Positions 1-10,554 of a stretch of DNA of 64,000 nucleotides are shown one piece after another. The stretch is from positions 4,402,001 through 4,466,000 of the forward strand of contig NZ_CP058554.1 in assembly GCF_014109725.1 (NCBI RefSeq). The letters run 5' to 3'. The position numbers and the translations under genes are program-made. Source of the DNA: Comamonas piscis (GTDB lineage: Bacteria; Pseudomonadota; Gammaproteobacteria; Burkholderiales; Burkholderiaceae_C). Below the pieces are notes generated by a model. The model had not been told where the DNA came from, did no database searches, and saw nothing but the letters and a program-made list of their open reading frames with translations. The stretch's first letter is position 1. Every line of letters starts with the position of its first letter.

Positions 1-520
1 TGATGTCCTTGTGGCGCTGGCCCAAAATCTGCAGATCCAGGGTGAGCTGCAAGGCCGAGCAGTTGGCCGCCTTGGCGCGGTCAATCAGGCGCTCCATAAA
101 GCCCCGGTCGCGCATCACATAGAGCTGGAACCAGAACGGGTGGCGGCCGGTGTGCTCGGCCACATCTTCGAGCGAGCAGATGCTCATCGTCGACAAGGTG
201 AACGGAATGCCAAAGGCCTTGGCCGCCCGGGCCGCCAGGATTTCGCCATCGGCATGCTGCATACCCGTGAGGCCCGTGGGCGCAATGGCGACGGGCATGC
301 TCACCTCCTGGCCCACCATCGTGCTGCGCGTGCTGCGGCCTTCCATATTCACCGCCACGCGCTGGCGCAGCTTGATCTTCTGGAACGCCGCCTCGTTGTC
401 CCGGTAGGTGCCCTGGGTGTAGGAGCCGGAGTCCGCATAGTCGTAAAACATGCGCGGCACGCGCTTCTCGGCCACGACGCGCAAATCTTCAATACATGTG
501 ATCTTGGATAAATCAGCCAC
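1..520 (-). CDS. lldD: FMN-dependent alpha-hydroxy-acid / L-lactate dehydrogenase, N-terminal part
   Basis: Partial gene; the left window edge removes the C-terminal half. The GTG start at 518-520 follows an AAGGAAG ribosome site and 173 codons are visible. The translation begins ADLSKITCIEDLRVVAEKR and contains FYDYADSGSYTQ, VAIAPTGLTGMQHADGE and FWFQLYVMRDRGF, which match the FMN-binding TIM barrel of the lactate/glycolate oxidase family. This family oxidises L-2-hydroxy acids to 2-oxo acids and, in LldD, passes electrons to the quinone pool at the inner membrane. The catalytic His/Arg region would lie beyond the edge and cannot be checked. Divergent transcription from a lactate permease gene supports L-lactate as substrate. 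A related hydroxy-acid oxidase remains possible. Confidence 0.88.
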   Translation of the reverse strand, partial: MADLSKITCIEDLRVVAEKRVPRMFYDYADSGSYTQGTYRDNEAAFQKIKLRQRVAVNMEGRSTRSTMVGQEVSMPVAIAPTGLTGMQHADGEILAARAAKAFGIPFTLSTMSICSLEDVAEHTGRHPFWFQLYVMRDRGFMERLIDRAKAANCSALQLTLDLQILGQRHKDI

Positions 521-674
521 AAATCTTCCTTGTTATCAAGCCACTGCAGCGGCGCTGGCGGCTAGGCCCTCTGTGTAACTCGCTGTGCTCGGCGCCCTTG
601 TCACGCAGGCGGCAAACCCAGCACCATCGTTACAAGGTCTAGGGTTTTACAGGACTGCGGCCGGTCAGTTAGGC

Positions 675-687
675 CGACATTATGTCG
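675..687. promoter_or_regulatory. Perfect 13-bp palindrome between lldD and lldP, candidate operator
   Basis: CGACATTATGTCG has two perfect 6-bp arms around a single T. It lies in the 276-bp divergent gap between lldD and lldP, 110 bp before the lldP start. Lactate genes are often controlled by a GntR-family repressor (LldR) binding a short palindrome, but this site does not match the TNGTNNNACNA core of that family, so the binding protein is unknown. No regulator gene is present in the window. Confidence 0.4.
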
Positions 688-796
688 ATGTTCTATCCAT
701 CCAGGTGTTTTTGTCATAACAGCAGTGCATAACCACCCTGGGCGTGAACGGCCTCCCGGCCGCGCGCTTGCGCTGCACTACAACGAGGAGTCAGGC

Positions 797-2458
<1,662 letters not shown>

Positions 2459-2467
2459 GAAAAGCAA

Positions 2468-2493
2468 AACGGGGCTCCCTGAGGAGCCCCGTT
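2468..2493. terminator. Hairpin terminator shared by lldP and the PEBP gene
   Basis: AACGGGGCTCC, loop CTGA, GGAGCCCCGTT: an 11-bp perfect stem between two convergent genes. It has A-rich DNA on the lldP side and only a short T run, so it probably acts in both directions. Confidence 0.75.
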
Positions 2494-2509
2494 CACCGGA
2501 TGCCGTCTG

Positions 2510-3145
2510 TTAAACGGCAGGGACCGCAGGGTTCAGGCTGTACAAGCCGGTGATGCTGGCCTGGCCCAGCACGGAGGCCTGGGCCAAGGCCGCGCGCACC
2601 CGGGCGCCGGTCAGTTCGCCCTCGATGGCCAGGGTCGGCGTGGCCAGCGCATACACCGTGAACACATAGTGGTGTACCAGGCTGTCGTTCCACGGTGGGC
2701 AAGGGCCGTCATAGCCGTAGTACTGGCCTTGCATTTGCGCATCACCGGCAAACCAGCCGGTGTAGTCGTTGATGCCATGGCGCAGGCCCTGGGGCGCCTC
2801 CGGGCCGGGCTTGCCATGGGCGGTGATGCCATCCGAATGCGCGCCGGCGGCGATCTCGGTGGTGGTGGCCGGAATATCCAGCAGCAGCCAGTGGTAGAAA
2901 TCCACCCGGGGCAGGTCGGCTGGCACCGTGCGGCCTTCCTGGTTCACATCGTCGCCCCGGCTGGGCACATCCGGGTCATGGCAGACGATGACAAAGGACT
3001 GCGTGCCGGCCGGCACATCGCGCCAGGCCAGTTGCGGATTGCGGTTGGTCGACAGCAAGACATGGGCTGTCGCATCGGGCACGGCAAAAGCGAACTCGCC
3101 AGGAATCGCCTGGCCGTCTTGGAAGCTGTGGCTGCTGAGCTGCAT
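2510..3145 (-). CDS. YbhB/YbcL-family PEBP-like protein
   Basis: Phosphatidylethanolamine-binding-protein family (Raf kinase inhibitor-like), 211 aa, probably cytoplasmic since no signal peptide is seen. Family marks are CHDPDVPS near residue 56, YHWLLLDIP near 84, the anion-pocket segment GYDGPCPPWND near 144, and HHYVFTVYAL near 158. AAGGA lies upstream of the ATG. Bacterial members bind small anionic ligands but their role is mostly unknown. The gene appears to stand alone between two terminators. Confidence 0.85.
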   Translation of the reverse strand: MQLSSHSFQDGQAIPGEFAFAVPDATAHVLLSTNRNPQLAWRDVPAGTQSFVIVCHDPDVPSRGDDVNQEGRTVPADLPRVDFYHWLLLDIPATTTEIAAGAHSDGITAHGKPGPEAPQGLRHGINDYTGWFAGDAQMQGQYYGYDGPCPPWNDSLVHHYVFTVYALATPTLAIEGELTGARVRAALAQASVLGQASITGLYSLNPAVPAV

Positions 3146-3167
3146 CTGATAAATCCTTTGCGGGTAT

Positions 3168-3210
3168 AAAAAAAGCCAAAGGGCCTCGACCGGAGTCGGC
3201 GCACTTTGGC
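3168..3210 (-). terminator. Terminator after the NCS2 permease gene
   Basis: On the minus strand GCCAAAG and CTTTGGC pair around a GC-rich inner hairpin (CGACT/GGTCG core) and are followed by seven T residues. It ends the xdhA-xdhB-permease transcript. Confidence 0.8.
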
Positions 3211-3266
3211 AAATTCTAGATTGCTGCCGCGCAGCTGTCAGTCAGCCAGCATCTGACACGCGAAGC

Positions 3267-4568
3267 TCAATGTCCGCCGATATAAGCAAACTTGAATACG
3301 AACAGCGCTGCAATGATCCAGACCATCCAGTGCACCTCGCGGGCGCGGCCGGTGAACAGCTTGATGGCCGCGTAGGAGATAAAACCAAAGGCCAGGCCGT
3401 TGGCGATGGAGTAGGTAAAGGGCATCATCACGGCGGTGATCGCGGCGGGAATCGCCTCGGTGGTATCGGCCCAGTCCACCTCGGTCAGCTCCTTGAGCAT
3501 CAGGCAGGCCACAAACAGCAGCGCGGGTGCGGTGGCGTAAGCGGGCACCGAGCCGGCCAGCGGCGCGATAAACAAGCAGGCCAGGAACAGCACGGCAACT
3601 GTCACGGCGGTCAGGCCCGTGCGGCCACCGGCTTGCACACCCGAGGCGCTCTCGACATAGGCGGTTGCGCTGGACGTACCCAGCAGCGAGCCGGCAAAGA
3701 TCGCGCCACTGTCGGCCAGCAGCGAACGGTGAAAGCGCTCCATCTTGCCGGGCACCAAGAGGCCGGCGCGCTTGGCCACGCCCATCAAGGTGCCGGTGGC
3801 GTCAAACAGCTCCACCAGAAAGAACACCAGCACCACGTTCAGAAAACCGGTGGACAGCGCGGTCTTGATATCGAGCTGCAGGAAGGTCGGCGCAATCGAC
3901 GGTGGCGCCGAGAACACGCCCTGGAACTGGTTGCCGCCAAAGATGAACGAGGCGACAGTGACGGCCAGAATGCCGATCAAGATAGCGCCAGGTACCCGCA
4001 GCCGGTCCAGCACCACGATCAGGAAAAAGCCCAGCGTGAACAGAATCACCGACGGCGAATGCAGATCCCCCAAGGTCACCAAAGTAGCCTTGGATTCCAC
4101 CACCACACCGGCGCTCTTGAGCGCAATCAGCGCCAGAAAGAGACCGATACCGACGGTGATGGCCACGCGGATGGAAGGCGGTATGCCGTTGATGATCTGG
4201 TCGCGGATGCGAAAAATGGTGACCAGCAAAAACAGGCAGCCCGAGACAAACACGGCTCCCAGCGCCGCCTGCCAGGTGTAGCCCATGCCCAGCACCACCA
4301 CATACGCAAAATAGGCGTTCAGCCCCATGCCGGGCGCCACCGCAATCGGGTAGTTGGCATACAAGCCCATCAGCACCGAGCCCAGCGCCGCTATCAGGCA
4401 GGTGGCCACAAACACCGAGCCCTTGGGCATGCCCGCATCCCCCAGGATGGAGGGATTGACGAACATGATGTAGGCCATCGTCAAAAAGGTGGTGATCCCC
4501 GCCAGCACCTCGGTCCGCACCGTCGTGCCGTGCTCTCCGAGCTTGAAGTATCTGTCCAGCGCGCTCAT
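3267..4568 (-). CDS. NCS2-family purine permease (AzgA/PurP type)
   Basis: Inner-membrane purine base/proton symporter, 433 aa with about 12-14 hydrophobic segments. Diagnostic stretches of the AzgA-like NCS2 branch are present: TMAYIMFVNPSIL near residue 31, APGMGLNAYFAYVVV near 78 and GTSSATAYVESASGVQAGGR near 295. GAGGAG precedes the ATG. This branch carries adenine, guanine or hypoxanthine rather than uracil; exact specificity cannot be read from sequence. It lies 97 bp downstream of xdhB on the same strand with no terminator between, so it is probably co-transcribed and feeds hypoxanthine or xanthine to the dehydrogenase. Confidence 0.9.
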   Translation of the reverse strand: MSALDRYFKLGEHGTTVRTEVLAGITTFLTMAYIMFVNPSILGDAGMPKGSVFVATCLIAALGSVLMGLYANYPIAVAPGMGLNAYFAYVVVLGMGYTWQAALGAVFVSGCLFLLVTIFRIRDQIINGIPPSIRVAITVGIGLFLALIALKSAGVVVESKATLVTLGDLHSPSVILFTLGFFLIVVLDRLRVPGAILIGILAVTVASFIFGGNQFQGVFSAPPSIAPTFLQLDIKTALSTGFLNVVLVFFLVELFDATGTLMGVAKRAGLLVPGKMERFHRSLLADSGAIFAGSLLGTSSATAYVESASGVQAGGRTGLTAVTVAVLFLACLFIAPLAGSVPAYATAPALLFVACLMLKELTEVDWADTTEAIPAAITAVMMPFTYSIANGLAFGFISYAAIKLFTGRAREVHWMVWIIAALFVFKFAYIGGH

Positions 4569-4665
4569 GGCTGCTCCTCGTGGTTATGCATCGTTAATGG
4601 GAAGCTGATTTCTATCGAAGGCGGCGAGTATCGCAGTTGCGGGCGCAACATGCCCGGCACCACCG

Positions 4666-7089
4666 TCAAAGTCTTGTCTGCACGGCCGCGATGGCGTCCA
4701 GCACCGCCTCGGCCGTAGCGGGTGCCCGCAACGGCGGGCAGCAGCCGGTCGCGCCGGTAGCAGCCACCGCATCGCGGATCGCAAAGAACACCGAGAACGG
4801 CAGCAGCAGCGGCGGCTCACCCACCGCCTTGCTGCGGTGGATGCTGTCATGCGGGTTGGCGCCGTCAAACAGCTGCACATTCAGCACCGGCGGGCAGTCG
4901 TTGGCGGTCGGGATCTTGTAGGTGCTGGGGGCATGGGTCATCAAGGCCCCCGTCTTGGGGTGCCAGACCAGCTGCTCCATCGTGAGCCAGCCCATGCCCT
5001 GGATAAAGGCGCCCTCCACCTGGCCAATGTCCACGGCCGGGTTCAGCGACTGGCCCACATCATGGATCACATCGGCGCGGAGCAGCTTGCTCTCGCCCGT
5101 CAAGCTGTCCACCACCACCTCGCTGACGGCCGCGCCGTAGGCAAAGTAAAAGAAGGGCCGACCGCGCATCGCTGCCCCGTCCCAAGACAGGCCAGGCGTC
5201 GCATAAAAGCCGTCGGACCAGAGCTGCACCCGCTCCAGATAGGCCTGCTTGACCAGCGCGGCAAAGCCCAAGGTCTGGCCGGCACAGTGCACCTCGTCGT
5301 TCACAAAGCGCACCGATGCCGGGTCCGCCCCATGCTGGGCCGCCAGGCAGGCGGCCAGGCGCTCGCGGATCTGGCGCGCTGCATCTTGCGCGGCCTTGCC
5401 GTTCAGGTCGGTACCGGTCGATGCGGCGGTGGCGGAGGTGTTGGCCACCTTGGTCGTGTCGGTGGCGGTCACCCGCACCCGCTCAAAGGCCACGCCCAGC
5501 TCATGCGCCACCACCTGGGCCACCTTGGTGTTCAGGCCCTGGCCCATCTCCGTGCCGCCGTGGTTGACCAGGATGGAGCCATCGTTGTAGACATGGACCA
5601 GCGCGCCGGCCTGGTTGAAATGCTTGACGTTGAAGGAGATGCCGAACTTGACGGGGGTCAGCGCCAGGCCGCGCTTGAGCACCGGGCTGCTCGCATTGAA
5701 GGCCTCCACCTGCGCGCGACGGGCGCGGTAGTCGCTGCGCGCCTCCAGCTGCTCCACCAGTTCATGGATGATGTTGTCGTCGACCTCTTGGCCGTAGGGC
5801 GTGCACTGCCCGCTGTCCTTGGCATAGAAGTTGGCGCGGCGCACATCGAGCGCATCCTTGCCCAGCTGCCGCGCGATGCCGTCCAGGATGTTCTCCATCA
5901 CGATCGCGCCCTGCGGCCCGCCAAAGCCGCGAAAGGCGGTATTGCTCTGGGTATTGGTCTTGCCCATAAAGCCGCGCATGCGCACATTGGGCAGCCAGTA
6001 GGCATTGTCGAAGTGGCAGAGCGCACGGGTCATCACCGGCGCCGACAGATCGGCCGAATGCCCGGCCCGCGACACCATGGTCACCTCGGCGCCCAGAATG
6101 CGGCCGGCCTCGTCATAGCCAATGTCGTACTCGTACCAAAAGCAATGGCGCCGGCCGGTGACCATAAAGTCATCGTCGCGGTCCAGCCGCAGCTTGACGG
6201 GCCGGCCCAGCTTGCGCGCCGCCACCGCTGCCACGCAGGCAAACAGCGCTGATTGGGATTCCTTGCCGCCAAAGCCTCCGCCCATGCGCCGGCATTCCAC
6301 ATGCACTGCATGGGCCTGCACCCCCAGCGCATGCGCCACCAAGTGCTGCATCTCGCTGGGGTGCTGGGTGGAGCACAGCACATGCATGGCGCCGCCCTCC
6401 TTGGGGATCGCATAGCTGATCTGGCCTTCCAAGTAGAACTGCTCCTGGCCGCCCACCTCCCAGGTCCCCTGCAAGCGGTGCGGGGCCTGGGCAATGGCTT
6501 GGGGGGCGCCGCCGGTATCGGTCTCGCGCAGCAGCTGCATCGGCGGCACCACATACTGGCCCAGCGCATGGGCCTGCTGCGGCGTCAGCACCGGCTCGGC
6601 CTCTTCCACCTTGGCCAGCTTGCGGGCCAGTGCGGCCACGCGCCGTGCGGTTTGCCGGTCGCGGGCCAGCACTGCAAACATCGGCTGGCCCAGGTAGCGG
6701 ATCTCGCCATCGCAGAGGATGGGGTCGTCATGGATGATGGAGCCGCAGTCATTGACGCCGGGAATATCGGCCGCCGTCAGCACCGCCACCACACCGGGCT
6801 GGGCGCGCAGCGCGTCCAGATCCAGCGACAGCAAACGGCCATGGGCCACGGGCGACAGGCCCAGTGCGCAGTGCAGGCTGCCGGCCAGCTCGGGCATGTC
6901 ATCGATGTAGGCGGCCTCACCGGCCACATGCCAGGCGGCAGACTCATGGCTGCGGCTGATGCCGACCTGGTGGCCCTGCTGGCGGGCCTTGGCTTCCTGC
7001 GCCACATCGATGCGCGCCTTCTGGTTGTCGCGGTAATCGGCAAAGGCTTCGGCGCCAGCCAGTACATGCTTGGGGATGGAGGTGTTCAT
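4666..7089 (-). CDS. xdhB: Xanthine dehydrogenase, molybdopterin-binding large subunit
   Basis: Molybdenum subunit that hydroxylates hypoxanthine to xanthine to urate, 807 aa from the ATG at 7089, preceded by AGGAG. The glycine-rich MGGGFGGKES motif lies near residue 300, the cofactor/substrate-site segment FRGFGGPQG near 390, and VGEPPLLLPF near 770 carries the expected catalytic glutamate. The start is one base beyond the xdhA stop, so translation is probably coupled. The Moco-insertion factor gene xdhC, often next in such operons, is absent: a purine permease follows instead. Longer starts overlap xdhA and are rejected. Confidence 0.95.
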   Translation of the reverse strand: MNTSIPKHVLAGAEAFADYRDNQKARIDVAQEAKARQQGHQVGISRSHESAAWHVAGEAAYIDDMPELAGSLHCALGLSPVAHGRLLSLDLDALRAQPGVVAVLTAADIPGVNDCGSIIHDDPILCDGEIRYLGQPMFAVLARDRQTARRVAALARKLAKVEEAEPVLTPQQAHALGQYVVPPMQLLRETDTGGAPQAIAQAPHRLQGTWEVGGQEQFYLEGQISYAIPKEGGAMHVLCSTQHPSEMQHLVAHALGVQAHAVHVECRRMGGGFGGKESQSALFACVAAVAARKLGRPVKLRLDRDDDFMVTGRRHCFWYEYDIGYDEAGRILGAEVTMVSRAGHSADLSAPVMTRALCHFDNAYWLPNVRMRGFMGKTNTQSNTAFRGFGGPQGAIVMENILDGIARQLGKDALDVRRANFYAKDSGQCTPYGQEVDDNIIHELVEQLEARSDYRARRAQVEAFNASSPVLKRGLALTPVKFGISFNVKHFNQAGALVHVYNDGSILVNHGGTEMGQGLNTKVAQVVAHELGVAFERVRVTATDTTKVANTSATAASTGTDLNGKAAQDAARQIRERLAACLAAQHGADPASVRFVNDEVHCAGQTLGFAALVKQAYLERVQLWSDGFYATPGLSWDGAAMRGRPFFYFAYGAAVSEVVVDSLTGESKLLRADVIHDVGQSLNPAVDIGQVEGAFIQGMGWLTMEQLVWHPKTGALMTHAPSTYKIPTANDCPPVLNVQLFDGANPHDSIHRSKAVGEPPLLLPFSVFFAIRDAVAATGATGCCPPLRAPATAEAVLDAIAAVQTRL

Positions 7090-7090
7090 A

Positions 7091-8683
7091 TCAGGCTCCT
7101 GTGGCTGCGGCCTCTGGGGCCTGGGCGCTGCTGACCAGGTGCGGCATGGCGGCCCAGACACTGGTGGCATCGGCAGCCAACGGAGCATCGGCCCGGGTCT
7201 CCAGCCACAGGCGCTGCAGCAGGTTCTGCGCCACCTTGAGGCGGTAGGCCGCGCTCGCCCGCATATCGCTCATCGGTTGAAAGTCTTCCGCCAGCGCTGC
7301 CTGGGCGCGCTGCACGGCCTGCGCCGTCCAGGCCTGGCCCAGCAGCGCAGCTTCGGCCTTGGCGGCGCGGCGCACCGTGGCCGCCATGCCGCCAAAGGCC
7401 AGGCGCACGGTCTCCACCTGGCCCCGGGCATCCAGCTGCAGCGAGAAGCCCGCGCACAGCGCCGAGATGTCGCAGTCAAAGCGCTTGCTGATCTTGTAGG
7501 CCCGCACCTGGCGTGCCTGCACCGCCAGCGGCACCCGCAGGCCCTGCACCCACTCGCCGGGCTCCAGCTGGTTCTTCATGTAGTCCACATAAAAATCGGT
7601 CAGCGGCATGCGCCGCAGGCGCTCGCCCAGGCGCAGCTCGATCTCGGCATCCAGCGCCATCAGCACCGGCGGGGCATCGCCAATCGGCGAGCCATTGGCC
7701 ACATTGCCGCCCATGGTGCCGGCATGGCGCACGGGGGGCGATGCAAAGCGCAGCCAGACCTCCGTCAGCGCCGGAAAGCGCTGGGCCAGCGCGGCCCAGG
7801 CGGCCTCCAGCGAGGCGCCCGCGCCAATGCAGAGCATGCCATCGCGCTCTTGGATGCGGCGCAGCTCCGCCACCCGGCCAACCGCAATCAAATCGCCCAG
7901 CGGCCGGAACTGCTTGTTGATCCACAAGGCCACATCGGTGGTGCCGCCGATCAGGCGGGCATCAGGCAGCGCGGCGCGCAGCTGGGCCAGGCTGTCGATG
8001 CTGGCCGGCGCATGGAAGTGCTGGGGCTGGCCGCTGATGGGGCGGTAGGCATAGCTCCAGTCGGCATCGCTGCGCAGCGACTGCAAGGCAGTCACCACCG
8101 GCGCTGCATCCAGCTGGCGGGCGGGCAAGTCCAGCATCTGCTGGCCGGCGTCCAGAATGGGCCGGTAGCCGGTGCAGCGGCAGAGGTTGCCGCTCAGTGC
8201 ATCGGCCAGCTGCTGGCGCGTGGGCGCGGCACCCTGCTGTGCCTGCTGCCGCTCATACACAGACCACAGCGACACCACAAAACCAGGGGTGCAAAAGCCG
8301 CATTGCGAGCCATGGCAGTCCACCATGGCCTGCTGCACCGGGTGCAGCGCGCTGCAGGGCTGGCCGGCATCCTTGGGCCGGCAGCTGGTCTTCATGTCCT
8401 CGACGGTGAACAGCGCCTTGCCATGCAGGCTGGGCAGCAGCTGGATGCAGGCATTGACGGTCTGCAGCTTGAGGCCTTGCACGGCCTGCGGATCGCCCGG
8501 CTCCGCCAGCTCGGCCAGCATCACCGTGCAGGCGCCGCAATCGCCTTCGTTGCAGCCTTCCTTGGTGCCCGTGCAGCGCGCGTCCTCGCGCAGCCAGTCC
8601 AGCACACTGCGTGTGGGGGCCAGGCCTTCAACTTCGGTGATACGGCCTTGGTGGTAGAAACGGATGGCTTGTGGGGCGGTCAT
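7091..8683 (-). CDS. xdhA: Xanthine dehydrogenase small subunit (2Fe-2S and FAD)
   Basis: Carries electrons from the Mo site through two 2Fe-2S clusters to FAD and NAD+. In the 530-aa reading the first cluster is GCNEGDCGAC (Cys44, Cys49, Cys52, with Cys79 in VNACIQLLP), the second is CGFCTPG with LCRCTGYRP, and the FAD domain has LIGGTTDVALW and the segment GGNVANGSPIGDAPP. The start could equally be 8692 (three codons upstream); neither has a clear ribosome site. Upstream extension to 8854 crosses the divergent promoter and is unlikely. First gene of an apparent xdhA-xdhB-permease operon. Confidence 0.95.
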   Translation of the reverse strand: MTAPQAIRFYHQGRITEVEGLAPTRSVLDWLREDARCTGTKEGCNEGDCGACTVMLAELAEPGDPQAVQGLKLQTVNACIQLLPSLHGKALFTVEDMKTSCRPKDAGQPCSALHPVQQAMVDCHGSQCGFCTPGFVVSLWSVYERQQAQQGAAPTRQQLADALSGNLCRCTGYRPILDAGQQMLDLPARQLDAAPVVTALQSLRSDADWSYAYRPISGQPQHFHAPASIDSLAQLRAALPDARLIGGTTDVALWINKQFRPLGDLIAVGRVAELRRIQERDGMLCIGAGASLEAAWAALAQRFPALTEVWLRFASPPVRHAGTMGGNVANGSPIGDAPPVLMALDAEIELRLGERLRRMPLTDFYVDYMKNQLEPGEWVQGLRVPLAVQARQVRAYKISKRFDCDISALCAGFSLQLDARGQVETVRLAFGGMAATVRRAAKAEAALLGQAWTAQAVQRAQAALAEDFQPMSDMRASAAYRLKVAQNLLQRLWLETRADAPLAADATSVWAAMPHLVSSAQAPEAAATGA

Positions 8684-8913
8684 GGGGCTCATGGTGGGGC
8701 TCGGTCGCGCATTGCCGCGCCGGTCTGCAAAACTGTGTACAAGCGTAGTGTGCCGCGCAGCGCCAGCCATAACAAGCCAGCGATAGGCGCTATGGTGCAG
8801 CGCATATATTTTTGGGTTTACCCGCATATCCCGGCGCTGCAAAAGCGTAAGCAATGGTCGCGACTTGCGGGTTTACCAGCGCTGTGGCCGGGGCAAGCAG
8901 GTATATTGCCTGG

Positions 8914-10164
8914 ATGATGTTCCGCCGCCCCCTCCCCGCGATGCGCCAGCTCGCCACCGCCGCCAGCCTGGGCCTTGCCGCCTTCGCCGTTTTTGCCCAA
9001 ACCAGCGCACCGCAAGAGCCGCCGAATCTGAGCGAGGCCGAGTTCCAGTCCTGCCTGAGCGAGCTGCGCAGCAGCAAGGCCTTTGCCGCCATCACCCCCG
9101 CCACCTTCAGCCAGTACACCGGGCAGCTCCAGCCCGATGCGACCGTGCTGCCCCTGCTCAACCGCCAGCCGGAGTTCACGATGCCCGTCTGGGATTACAT
9201 CGCCGTGCTGGTCGATGAGCAGCGCGTGGCCGAAGGCCGCGCCGCCTATGCCAAGTGGAAGGACACCCTGGACAAGATCGAACAGAGCACGGGCGTATCC
9301 CCGCAGATCGTCATCGGCGTCTGGGGCGTGGAGAGCAACTTCGGCCAGAACCTGGGCGGCCGCTCCCTGGTGCAGTCGCTCGGCACCTTGTCCTGCTTTG
9401 GCCGCCGCCAGGCTTACTTCCGGGGTGAGTTCGCCAGCGCGCTGCGTATTCTGCAAGAAGGCCATATTGCCGAATCCAAGCTGGTGGGCTCCTGGGCCGG
9501 TGCCTTTGGCCAGACCCAGTTTATGCCCTCCACCTTCTTCCGCAGCGCTGTGGACTTTGACGGCGATGGGCGCCGCGACATCGTCGACAGCGTGCCCGAT
9601 GCGCTGGCCTCGACCGCCACCTTTTTGAAGAACGCCGGCTACCGCCCGGGCCAGCCCTGGGGCTTTGAGGTGAAGCTGCCCGGCGGGTTCAGCACGGCAG
9701 ATGCCGGCCGCAAGAACAAAAAGCCGCTCGCCTTCTGGCGCTCGGCCGGTGTCACCCTGGTCAATGGCGATCCGCTGCCGGATTCGCTGCCATCGGCTGG
9801 CCTGATGATTCCCGCCGCCGGTGGCCCGGCCTTCCTGGTGGGGCGCAATTTTGATGCGCTCTACAGCTACAACGCCTCGGAAAACTATGGCCTGGCCATT
9901 GCCCAGCTGTCCAATCTGGTGGCCGACACCCAGCAAAGCCAGATCAGCTTTGTCACCCCTTGGCCGACCGATGACCTGGGCCTGTCGCGCGCCCAGAACA
10001 AGGAGCTGCAGCAGGCGCTGCTGACCCGGGGTTATGCGATTGGCGAGCCCGATGGAATGATCGGGGCCAAGACGCGTGAGGCCATCAAGGCCGAGCAAAA
10101 CCGCCTGGGCATGAAGGCCGATGGCCGCGCCGGCCAAAAGCTGCTGCGCGCGCTCGCCAACTGA
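8914..10164 (+). CDS. MltB-family lytic murein transglycosylase
   Basis: Cleaves the MurNAc-GlcNAc bond of peptidoglycan to leave a 1,6-anhydro end; periplasmic. 416 aa from the paired ATGs at 8914/8917; a signal peptide follows (hydrophobic LATAASLGLAAFAVFA before QTS). The SLT_2 domain holds GVWGVESNFGQN near residue 130, where the Glu is the expected catalytic acid, and GAFGQTQFMPSTF near 190. A C-terminal peptidoglycan-binding (PG_binding_1) domain of about 60 aa contains LTRGYAIGEPDGMIGAKTR. No lipobox, so it is probably soluble. It is divergent from xdhA and followed 18 bp later by a UPF0145 gene. Confidence 0.9.
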   Translation: MMFRRPLPAMRQLATAASLGLAAFAVFAQTSAPQEPPNLSEAEFQSCLSELRSSKAFAAITPATFSQYTGQLQPDATVLPLLNRQPEFTMPVWDYIAVLVDEQRVAEGRAAYAKWKDTLDKIEQSTGVSPQIVIGVWGVESNFGQNLGGRSLVQSLGTLSCFGRRQAYFRGEFASALRILQEGHIAESKLVGSWAGAFGQTQFMPSTFFRSAVDFDGDGRRDIVDSVPDALASTATFLKNAGYRPGQPWGFEVKLPGGFSTADAGRKNKKPLAFWRSAGVTLVNGDPLPDSLPSAGLMIPAAGGPAFLVGRNFDALYSYNASENYGLAIAQLSNLVADTQQSQISFVTPWPTDDLGLSRAQNKELQQALLTRGYAIGEPDGMIGAKTREAIKAEQNRLGMKADGRAGQKLLRALAN

Positions 10165-10182
10165 TCACGCTGGAGTTACCCC

Positions 10183-10503
10183 ATGATCGTCACGACCACA
10201 CCCAGCATTGAAGGCAAGCGCATCAGCCGCTACTGCGGCATCGTCAATGGCGAGGCTATCTTGGGCGCCAACTTTTTCAAGGACTGGTTTGCCGGCATCC
10301 GCGACATCGTCGGCGGCCGCTCGGGCACCTACGAGAAAGAGCTGCAAAAGGCCAGAGACATTGCACTGACCGAGCTGCAGGAGCGCGCCAAGGCGCTGGG
10401 CGCCAATGCCGTCGTCGGCATCGACCTGGACTATGAAGTGCTGGGCAAGGACAACGGCATGCTGATGGTCTCCGCCAGCGGCACCGCCGTCGTGGTTGAT
10501 TAA
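10183..10503 (+). CDS. UPF0145 (YbjQ-like) protein
   Basis: 106-aa protein of the UPF0145/YbjQ (DUF74) family, which forms small oligomeric beta-rich assemblies of unknown function and has been described as putative heavy-metal binding. Typical parts are the N-terminal IVTTTPSIEGKRI, the GIVNGEAILGANF segment and AKALGANAVVGIDLDYE near residue 70. GGAG precedes the ATG. It lies 18 bp after the transglycosylase gene, so the two may share a transcript, though nothing links them functionally. Confidence 0.85.
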   Translation: MIVTTTPSIEGKRISRYCGIVNGEAILGANFFKDWFAGIRDIVGGRSGTYEKELQKARDIALTELQERAKALGANAVVGIDLDYEVLGKDNGMLMVSASGTAVVVD

Positions 10504-10518
10504 GAAGCCGCTGTCAGC

Positions 10519-10550
10519 GCAGCAGCTGCCTCATTGCAGGCAGCTGCTGC
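10519..10550. terminator. 12-bp perfect hairpin between convergent genes
   Basis: GCAGCAGCTGCC and GGCAGCTGCTGC pair perfectly around an 8-nt loop between the UPF0145 gene and pbpC stops. There is no T run on either side, so intrinsic termination is uncertain; it may protect the 3' ends. Confidence 0.5.
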
Positions 10551-10554
10551 ATCC

